From NCBI GenBank assembly GCA_947069175.1, contig CAMTDV010000022.1, positions 40,405,027 through 40,469,026 of the forward strand: a DNA stretch of 64,000 bases, given 5' to 3'. Below, piece by piece: positions 55,641 through 64,000 of this stretch. The stretch is from Scalesia atractyloides. Lineage: Eukaryota > Streptophyta > Magnoliopsida > Asterales > Asteraceae. How positions within the stretch are numbered: the stretch's first letter is position 1; every line of letters starts with the position of its first letter. The notes beneath the pieces were generated by a model, which saw only the letters and a list, made by a program, of their open reading frames with translations, was not told the origin of the DNA and did no database searches. The position numbers and the translations under genes were made by a program.

Positions 55641-56363
55641 AAATATTTTTCCCTGAGCCTTGGGAGTCTCATCTTTCTTCCCTTCTTTGCTTACCCCTTG
55701 TTGAAGCTTTGGGCATTCTGGCTTAACCCGTTTGGAAGCAATTAAAGCACGTCCTCGAAGGATTGGGGCACTTGTAATATGGATGCCCTACTTTACCGCA
55801 ATTGTAGCACACCTTCTTACACATCAAACATTCCCCTGAGTGGAGCTTCCCGCAAGTCTTACACCGGGGAGCTCCACCCTTCACATTCTCCTTTTTGCCA
55901 TGATCGTATGATTTTGGCTTCTTCGACGGACTTGGGTTGGTGCTTTTCTCCAATCCTTTGCTTGACGTTGTAGTTGGCCCACGGCAAACATTACTTGGTA
56001 TTCTTTCTCACAATGGCTTCTCACAAACACACCTTCTATATTCAAGATCCATCTCTAACATACTATCGGGTCAATTTCTCTGTTGTATGGCGATGGGTTA
56101 CACGCCATAAAGTCTCTATAGGTACATCTACAAGACCCTTTCTTACTTTGAATTTCACCCAACCACTCTTTCAATCCTTCTAGCTTGCTCGTCATCATAG
56201 TTTCAATAACTTCTAGCACTTGGTTTTCTACTTCTTGAGCCATTTGGGGTATATTGCCTTGTATAGCCTTCCCAACTTCTTCTATGACTTTGGCGTTAAG
56301 TTCCTCTTGGCGTGCTATTTCATCAGCATTCGATTCATACTCGTTTGCCACCCACATAAACAT
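55641..56363 (-). pseudogene. gag: gag of element C with internal deletion
   Basis: The N-terminal ORF 56363-56055 (EYESNADEIARQEELNAKVI, TMMTSKLEGLKEWLG, RDFMACNPSPYN, EIDPIVC) is joined near 55973 to the C-terminal zinc-knuckle part (CKTCGKLHSGECLMC and CYNCGKVGHPYYKC in 55953-55723). The capsid core normally between these, with the TRW and WW motifs, is absent, so about 200 residues are missing. A third Cys-rich stretch, TCFNCFQTG, ends in a TAA. Confidence 0.8.
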
Positions 56364-57295
56364 TCTAGTTCAATAACGTTTCTTACTCATTCAATTTAAA
56401 ATATCATTCTTACGCATACTTTTATCAATCGTTTTTTCAACATACTTAATTCATTCTAACATTTTGAAGTTCTTGACTTTCATTCCTAGGTGTTAACAGT
56501 CTCTCACGACCACATGCTACATGCTTTCTACCATTAAGGTTTCGTATTCATGACTTTCGAACCATACACATTTACATTTGCAACCACACTTTGATGTGAC
56601 CCGAGTAAATTTTAAGGGTCCTAGTAACCACATGGTGCGTTTCAGGAGTTTAACGGGGTGTTGTGATATGAACCGTTCAATAATATCATTCAATGAATTC
56701 ATTCAAAATATATACTATCCAAGACGTGTAATAACAATATTCTACAATAAATTTAACATGACTTTCATCAATTTTTATCACTATTCGGGGTTCTAGTGGG
56801 GCCACGGATCAGGCTTAAAGAGGTACGGGACTCATGGTATGAATAATAAACAAAAATGGCGATCTAGACCTGCAGGCGGCGTCGTCGACGACCCAGGCCG
56901 CGTCGGCGATGCCCCTTGCATCTTCGCGTCATTAGAAATTGCCGTAGGCAGCAAATCAACGCGTTGGACACCGGAGCAGCATCGGCGACGCCACAGGGGC
57001 GTCAGTGACGCCCCCTCTGTGTTGCCGACATTGTTTTCCTTTGTTTTGGCTTGTAATACCTGTTTCCAAGCCTCGTTCCAACCCGACCTGACCCATAACA
57101 TCTCCTAACATCCCGTAAAACACCACATAACATCCCGTAACATCCCGTAACATCACGTAACATTATCCGTTATACATAATTATTAAACCTAAAAGGCACT
57201 AACTTGAATGATGTCTCGGAGCTAACATACACTTTTGCACGAGCTTTCGGTTCGAGTTCAAGCACTACGATTAATGCTTGAATCCCTCGAACCTC
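56364..57295 (-). other. Leader of element C with GC-rich island and decanucleotide repeats
   Basis: Non-coding. A GC-rich island (about 56860-57030) contains a perfect palindrome at 56996-57014 (GGGGCGTCA-G-TGACGCCCC) and related CGTCGGCGATGCC repeats; ORFs on both strands here (56839-57108 plus, 56832-57101 minus) look like GC-bias artefacts. Tandem AACATCCCGT-type units lie at about 57100-57168. Confidence 0.6.
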
Positions 57296-57308
57296 GGCTC
57301 TGATACCA
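57296..57308 (-). other. Primer binding site of element C
   Basis: Minus strand TGGTATCAGAGCC, a perfect tRNA-iMet match, 3 bp from the LTR at 57312. Confidence 0.9.
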
Positions 57309-57311
57309 ACT

Positions 57312-59061
57312 TGTAACACCCATAATTTCGTAAGGTCAAAACGACTAACAAAAACGTCAAATTTTAAACCTTCATTTTTACGATTCATATTTTTACCAAA
57401 ATACCCTTGAACTAGTTCGAAATCAATACAACCATCTAGTTTTGTCACAAGTGTTAGCCAAAACTACCACATTAAAATACAAGTTTAAACTTACTTACTT
57501 ACAAGAGACCTGAACATTTAAAACTAACATTTACAACCCAAAAGAGTTTTGACGCGTTTGAAAATAAACATAAACTGAAAGCGCGGAAGGGTGGTGAAGT
57601 GTGTTCGATCAAAGCTCACCATCATCAAAGGTGAGAATTACCTATCATTCATAACACAAATATTCAATAGTGCAACTCTTTAAACATACTAATTACATTC
57701 ATCATTCCATCTCTTTTTTGACCCATTAACAAGGTCATAATTAAGATTCATCTTTTTATCATTCCATCCCTTAATTTAGCAATTCCATTTTTAAACGAAT
57801 ATTGCGTTAAACATTCTTTCATCATCAACATCATTAAGCATTTGACATATTCATATCGGGTCATCATACAACCATTCATATTGTATTCGCTTCGACCCGT
57901 TTGTACCGAATCATCAGTCATAAGTTTAGGCATGTGATACATCCCATTTACCAAAATCTAAACCATAAAAATCGAACAATAACAATACGATGACACATAC
58001 CATAGTCTATTCAAATTTAAGAGAAGTTCACATGAACTTACCTTTACCTTTGTGTTGCTTGCAACCCGGATTGGCTCGTGCTCTTTTCCTTTACTCAAAC
58101 AATTTCATGCTCAACATTCTTTAATTCTCATGCTTTCGTCTCATATTTCCGTAATATAGAGACTAACAACTCATCATTTAACCAATCCTAATTATTTTAC
58201 ATCATTTTCATATGAAATCATCATCATCACATAAACACCAATACCCAAGCATTTCATTAATACATGGTGTGCATAACATTAGCGTAGCATAATGTACAAG
58301 TATCTTATGCATAACCTCACTAGTTCATGCCAAGATCATTAAATTCAACTACTTTCAGATACCCTTCATTCAAAATCAATTTCATCTAACGAGGATTCAT
58401 TCTAAGCAACTTCATACATAATCGTTACACTAATTAGCACATAATTTATCATTACACTTCTCAATATCCCTACTTCAAGTGGGTTTCCACTTTTAATCAT
58501 CAATTCAACCAAATCCAAGCATAATTCATGTTCTATGTGGTGTTTATAACCCTTATTCATACTAATTTCACATAATTTCGTGGATTGCTTGAAACCCATT
58601 TCATACAAGATCATTAAAACATAAAATTCCATTTACCCTATGCTAATAGATTATCAAGAAATCAAATACATGTTGAATTTTAATCAGTTTTCCTCCTTCA
58701 ATTGGCTACATTTTCATTGTGCATTCATGGGTGTTTTTCTTCCCTCTTCTTCCTCTAGTCGACACCCACATATCACCCACATTCAGCATTTCTAATTTTG
58801 TTATAACACTAAATTTCCATGTTACACTTTTAGCCCTTAGTGTTTTTCTTCCCTCATCTTCCACTAAAACATGTCACTTCAATATCACACTATTAACTAG
58901 GTTACCTTTCACTACATTAACTTTATTCATACTTCAACAATTAAACTTACTAGTATGATATCCGACTTTTATTATTGTAAGAGTCTAAAATTACCATCTT
59001 TACCCTTCTTGCATCATACATATAATATTATAATAAAACATATGAAATTTGGGGTGTTACA
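57312..59061 (-). repeat. 5' LTR of element C (element orientation)
   Basis: Begins (minus) TGTAACACCCCAAATTTC at 59061 and ends GGGTGTTACA at 57312; 1750 bp. It includes AT-rich sequence with no credible ORF; 58719-58958 and 57748-57954 are chance frames. Confidence 0.87.
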
Positions 59062-59085
59062 TGATTTTATCATAAATTCTCGATC

Positions 59086-60858
59086 TCAGCTCATAACATA
59101 CCGATCAGACGTTTTCGTTGGAAATTTCAATTGGATGTTCACATCAAAAGGGCTCACATCCTGACTCTTCATAATTAGCACCTGCTTTTTGTTTTGTTCC
59201 TTTGCTGGAAGTTTTCTTTTCTTATTTTGAGAAGAAGACAGGTAAGTAGCTAACCCTGCTTTGTGTTCTTCAACCGCTGTGGCTTTCTCCTGTGTGGTTT
59301 TTTCATGATGAGCTACGTTTATAGGTTCATCGTCTTTCTCAACGAACTCACAACCAAACTTCTTTTCTAACTTTGCCATCAAATCAAACACCACAGTTAT
59401 CAATAAATTCACATTTCCTTGTAGTTGTTCAATCGTCTGACCATTGTTGGATACTTGAACTTGTAGCGAAGCAATCTGAGCATCCTTTAAGGCAGGATCT
59501 TGTTCCAACATGATTACCCTTTGTTGTAGCTTCCTGACATTCACATCTTCATCATCATCACTATCTGATCCTTCAATCAACTTCATCTTCTCTGCAGCAA
59601 ATCGCATTACTGCTTCATCATGCTCAGTATACCCTACGTTGGAACTGCCGGCTTCAAATTGAACACCGCTAGAATTCTCTGGCTGTGAGCCCGTAGTTGT
59701 CTTGAAGATTGGGATATCTGGAATGTCTGTTTCTTCAGTTGCAGCAGTGATTTTAGGGGCATCTTGCATAATGGGCTTAGGAATGGTACTTGAACTTTTG
59801 AGCTTGGGATCAACAGGGGTTCTAATTTGGTTCTCTGCTTCTTTCATGATTCTTGCTCACTACTTGTACATCTTCGTATGCATTCTTCAGTATGAACAAT
59901 TATGGGAGGAGGGTTCCCAGAGTCGTCTTGTAATGAGGCAAGTAATGCTTTAAGATTCTGAGCAGATATTAGATTTAGGTCTCTAACGGTTTCCTCAACT
60001 TTCTCCCATTCCATGTGTTCCATCTCAACCTCAGCCTCTTCGTCATCAGTTACTAAGTCTTCTGTCTCTATCACCAGCTTCACACCAACTCCTAAAACCT
60101 ACACATCATGTTCTTTGGCCACTATGGCATTCAACGGTTTAGGTGCAGGTGCAATAGGACCGAACTTCCCGTGCTTCACAAGATCGTATTTTCCCACGAA
60201 CTTGTACTTTGCGGTACGAGGATCATGTTAACAAACCTTGAGTATAGCAGGAAAACCTTCTTCTTTGGATTCTCCAACATATTCTTCATGTTATCGAAAA
60301 TAAAAGCAGAGAAGTTGTAATCCCAGTTATTCACTAAAGTGACCAAATATAGACACTTGAGTCTGATTAAGTTGATCCAAGCCGCCTCTGTTCTCTGCTT
60401 GCACTGTAAGAATATGTGCACTAAAAATCTCCAATACGGTGGAAACAGTTTCTTCAAAGCCATTGGATAAACGCCCTCATAACTCATTCGTCATAGAGCT
60501 TTAATGACGCTGTCTCTATCATATGACATTAGGTGGTGAGGTTGATCCTCAAAACTTCAACACCTCACGCACCACTTCTTTTGAAATAATGACTTCCTTT
60601 TCTTGAATGTTAGATTCAATCACTCCTTTGCCGTTAGCTCCACCTCTTTTCACTTTCGTGGTCAACCATAAATCCTAAACCATGTCTTCATAAATAATCA
60701 GATTAATCTTCAGGGCATGTGTTGTAAAACTCTGTCGGAGGATCCGATAAATAACACACTTGATTATGAAAGGCTTCCACTTCGAGTTTACGTTTCTCCA
60801 TAATCTTTTGAGCCATTTTTCTTCACTTTTTAAAACAAACACATCAAGTTTTATCATA
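59086..60858 (-). pseudogene. Accessory coiled-coil ORF remnant (minus strand)
   Basis: Reading down the minus strand: a Met-led N-terminus MAQKIMEKRKLEVEAF and FYNTCPED (about 60815-60700), then ORF 60487-60176 with MSYEGVYP, LFPPYWRFLVHIFLQCK, DYNFSAFIFDNM and LLYSRFVNMIL, an acidic ORF 60083-59844, and the 253-codon ORF 59847-59086 with SDSDDDEDVNVRKLQQRVIMLEQD, a coiled coil (DAQIASLQVQVSNNGQTIEQ) and a KKRKLPAKEQNKK basic motif. The domain order matches my recollection of Asteraceae copia-associated accessory ORFs. Not a signal-peptide or membrane protein. Its start at 60815 is guessed. It lies just beyond the element C LTR. Confidence 0.55.
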
Positions 60859-62878
60859 AAAGGAGTTAACTTTTTTAAACAAACACATATATTAAACAGG
60901 TCAACAAGTCAATATGTCCAGAGGGTCAAGGGGTCAACCACAAGAAATTAGGTCAAAAGTTCATAGAAGTTCAAAAATGATTTGAACTGGTCAAACATTG
61001 AAAAGGCTCAAAATAGTGTGAACTGGCCAAACATGATTCGGATGGTCTAAGGGGTTAACAGTGTTTTGGATGGCTAAGTATTTGTCCCTCTCAATTACAT
61101 ATTTCTCCACCTAAATTTTGCAAGAGTAGAGTACGTTATGCGCAAATTTATTTATCATATATATATATATATATATATAATATATGATGTGCGAAAAGTA
61201 GTTTAATAAAAAACAAACCTAGTTAACCTAAACTAGACACTAAGTAATACTCTAGACTTTCTAAAACTTGACTGAACTACTAACTGGCAAGTGAACTGAT
61301 CGACTCTAGTAACGGTAAGTCCGGATATCGAACCCACGAGACTCTCATTTAATTAAGATAACTAAACTCCATCTAGACCTAGACTGACACGAACATAACA
61401 CTAATTGATTTTATGTTTGGGGGGGGCGGTTAAAAATCCTAAAATTGCAATTAAATTTAAATACTAATTAACTATACGAATAGAACACGAATTGGAATGA
61501 AAGTTGAACTCAGTAATGATAAAATACTACCTAAGTTGGAACCCTACTTACTATCGAATGGCTTTCTTTCGGAAACTAATGTGATATGGAACCGGGATCT
61601 TTAATTGCTAAACCTTAAGAGAAACCGATTAGGACCCCAACCATTCTCTGGAAGATAACATATGGAACTCTAAAGGATTGTTATGAACACCGGTTAACTA
61701 GATGCTCCTACGGTTGTCTAATTTTCTAGAAGAGTGCCCTAATGTGACAAACTACCTCACGGCAGAAAGTCTAAGGCAACTAGAGACTCGATTTAGTTTA
61801 ATTGACACGGTAATGGCAGATCAACTCAAACTGGCTTTTTACAAAACCTATCCTAGCAATTTATCAACCTAGACCTATAAATAACCTAGCACTTTACAGT
61901 GACTAAAGTTAGTAGAATATCAAAAGTGAATGAAATCTTGTATATTGTTTCTATGGTTTATTGGCGAATTCACCAAACGATTACCCAAACCCGCAAGGAC
62001 TCGATAATTAACACAAATTCATTATATGAAAGACATTCATCAAAATTCATGTGAAACAAATAAACAATCATTAATCAAGTTAAGATACGCAAACACACCA
62101 AATCAAAGTCTTTTACTTTTCAAAGAAAATCCATAATCAACATTAGAAACCGATAAAAATCCAAACTTTATTAAGTGTTCATCCTAAGCTAAGTAGTTTA
62201 AGAGGTTTAGCTAGAAAACATAATCACAAGAATCAAAAAAATTATCTTAACACAAGAATATATCGACAAGAAGTAAGAAAAACTAAGAGAAAAGTAAACC
62301 GGGAGACAAAACCCATTAGATCTTCAATTCTCCAACTTCCAGCTCCTACCAGATGATTACTATGCTTTCAAAAGCTTCAAAACCTTGCCAAACTTGCTAC
62401 AAAATTCACATTAGTTCATCCAAAGTTGTAACTAGGGTTGACTTGCATGATAATGAAGTATTTATATGGTTTCAGCAACAATCCAACAGAAATACAAACA
62501 CTGCCGCGAACAATACCCCCGTCGCGTTACGCGACGGGTATCTCACTTAGGCATCGCCTGATGCGGCGTGTTAAATTCCAAGAAATAATATTATATTGCT
62601 TCGCATTACGCAAAGCCTTAACCTCTTCATGGTCGCGTAGCTCGACGGGGTCCTTTTTCTAGAATTCTTTGATTTTCGTTGTCGTTCAGCTATGACTCGA
62701 CCCGTTTCCCGCTGCTAACTTTTTCCAGCAGATTTACTCGTTTTCTTCACTCTTTAGCAACCGAGACCTGTGAACAAACAAACTATCAAAAAAACTAATT
62801 CTACCTAAGAATTGGAACAAACGAATACGAAAAATTTACAACTATACAAGATAAATCAATTTATTTTGCAATACATCA
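60859..62878 (-). repeat. Probable LTR and flank of an unassigned element
   Basis: On the minus strand a G-rich PPT (TGTGGGGATATT) abuts TGATGTATTGCAAAATAA at 62878, the likely LTR start. The other end is not found. It contains a (TA)n tract at 61157-61182, a G-run near 61420, TATA-like cctataaataacc at about 61874 and hairpins at 62518-62646. No coding sequence is recognised; the style resembles Tat/Athila-group LTRs, but that is not established. Confidence 0.4.
62518..62646. other. Cluster of GC-rich imperfect palindromes
   Basis: Perfect CCCGTCGCG-TTA-CGCGACGGG at 62518-62538, then imperfect hairpins at 62555-62568 (CGCC/GGCG), 62598-62616 (GCTTCGC/GCAAAGC) and 62632-62646 (GTCG/CGAC), within otherwise AT-rich sequence. 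Confidence 0.7.
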
Positions 62879-64000
62879 AATATCCCCACATTTAGTCTTG
62901 TTTCGTCCCCGAAGAAGAATTATGCAAACGGAATCATAGTAGGAATAAATGAACGAAGTTCAAAACTTAGATTACTTATTAACATCAACACTCATGTTAA
63001 TCGCGATTGCTAGTATATGTTTCCCTTAAACCCAAACCCGGCTCCAAGCCCTTATCATGCAATTTATGTTTAAGTTCGGTCAATTTAGCTAGGGTCTCAC
63101 ACTAATAGCCGAAGTTTCACCTTATCCCGTTAAAGCTCATGGAACCAAAGGAGAGGAACTGTTTTATACCAAAATCAAAAGAATTTAACGTGTTTTTTCT
63201 TCTCTTTTTCTTTTCTTTTGAGCACTAGACTTTGCGTACCTAATCCAGAGGCTGTCTTAACTAGAGTCACCATCTCCGAGAGCGAAAATGTGAGCGCGGT
63301 ATTTTTGCATGTTTCTTAACTTAACCTAGAAGGATTCTCGATTAGAGTCACAATCCCCAAGGGAGATTCCATATGCCTTGTCTTTTTATTCAATCTAGCT
63401 CAATTTATTATATTTTTCTCTTTGATAAGAAATTAACAATTTTAGCTTATAACAACATTTCTTACACTATTTTTTGGGGTTTCGGCTTCCCCAGTTTTCT
63501 TAGATGAGCACCCACTAGTAGGCTAACAATTAAGGTATATTAATATCAAAAGAACTAAAAACCAGGTCCGGCCTACTCACACATCCCAAACTAGACACAA
63601 GTTCAACTAACTCATATTATTATTATTTGAAACCCGAATAAAACCCAACCTTTCTGGTACGTTCCGTCTTTATTTGCAAACTTCTAAAACAAGAGACATT
63701 TTCAATTTTTTGGATTTTTTTTTTCAATTTCAATTTTTTATATTATGACTCGACTAACGCTAGGACCTAAGAGACATTTTCAACTTTTTTTTGGATTTTT
63801 TATTTTATATATTTGCATTGTCCCTAATGCAAGGATGAAAACACGACTCGATACTAACTAAACTACTACTAAAAATAAAAAGTAAATAAAATATACAAAA
63901 TATACAAGTGGACACAAATTAGCTGATATGCGAGGCTGTCAATATGCTAGTCAATTCGACATATGCACTCCAATCCGAACACGCTCAACAAACAACTCCT
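62879..64000 (-). other. Probable 3' non-coding region of the unassigned element
   Basis: Immediately upstream (minus) of the putative LTR. AT-rich, with C/T-rich runs (63196-63220) and T-tracts (63700-63800), and no ORF over 60 codons on either strand. The only named feature is the PPT at 62879-62892. I see no gene. Confidence 0.4.

Larger units (their letters stand above)
50684..59061 (-). mobile_element. Ty3/gypsy element C
   Basis: Minus-strand element with LTRs 57312-59061 and 50741-51819 (truncated), a perfect iMet PBS at 57296-57308, gag, PR, RT, RNase H, IN and a PPT at 51820-51840. The LTR start TGTAACACCCC differs from the other families. The IN tail (GKLGPRYIGPF, HDTFHVSQLRKCLADE, VLVQWQHRKGS) is chromovirus-like; the clade is not assigned. 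It is decayed throughout, with a solo LTR in RT and a deletion in gag. Confidence 0.85.

Noticed and set aside
56832..57108. Overlapping 89-codon ORFs on both strands
   Set aside because: GC-rich palindromic DNA lacks stops on both strands; no homology or codon pattern supports a gene.
1..64000. CRISPR arrays, bacterial operons, phage genes
   Set aside because: Repeats are LTRs and microsatellites; there is no repeat-spacer pattern, and all recognised proteins are plant retroelement proteins.
1..64000. tRNA and rRNA genes
   Set aside because: The only tRNA-like matches are 13-nt primer binding sites; no cloverleaf or rRNA core sequence was seen.

Overview
The window is a nested stack of plant LTR retrotransposons. 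I find no host gene, rRNA, tRNA or CRISPR array in it. Plant tRNA-iMet primer sites, Tekay/Del-type Ty3/gypsy polyproteins with 2-3 kb LTRs, Sirevirus-like Ty1/copia polyproteins and AT-rich spacers point to a large eudicot genome. Asteraceae is my best guess, based on remembered resemblance of the accessory ORFs and LTR motifs, not on a search.

Layout. (1) 1-20616, minus strand: an old Ty3/gypsy element (B), LTR-pol-gag-LTR. Its integrase C-terminus at 2444/13755 is split by (2) 2445-13749, plus strand: a complete Tekay-like Ty3/gypsy element (A) with 2.7 kb LTRs, PBS, an extra 5' coiled-coil ORF, gag with an apparent 83-bp intron, PR, RT, RNase H, IN and PPT, flanked by the 5-bp target duplication TGATC. 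(3) 20617-22128: a second pol 3' end and an LTR fragment of family B, so LTR and internal segments alternate in tandem. (4) 22129-24403: a plus-strand LTR of family A, truncated and joined directly to (5) 24404-44077, plus strand: a Sirevirus-like copia element without its 5' LTR. Its RT is split beside the YVDD motif by (6) 29548-40650, minus strand: a second complete family-A element (D), flanked by the duplication TTGGG. (7) 44078-49010: a decayed second copia copy sharing an LTR with the first, followed by LTR 48319-49010. (8) 49054-50683: plus-strand accessory coiled-coil ORF remnants. (9) 50684-59061, minus strand: a third gypsy family (C), with a copia-like solo LTR in its RT. (10) 59086-60858: minus-strand accessory ORF remnants. 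(11) 60859-64000: LTR-like and 3' non-coding sequence of another, unassigned minus-strand element.

Every polyprotein is broken by stops or frameshifts, so no element is autonomous as read. Gag, protease, RT, RNase H and integrase are named by motif, and their reaction order follows standard LTR-element biology. The most interesting signals are non-coding: a series of small hairpins with compensating stems in the copia 3' region, a conserved gag intron, a conserved LTR hairpin, a likely leader intron inside the family-A LTR, palindromic CGTACG motifs in the copia LTRs, and a dispersed AAACTCGGAC-like decamer array in the family-B LTR.
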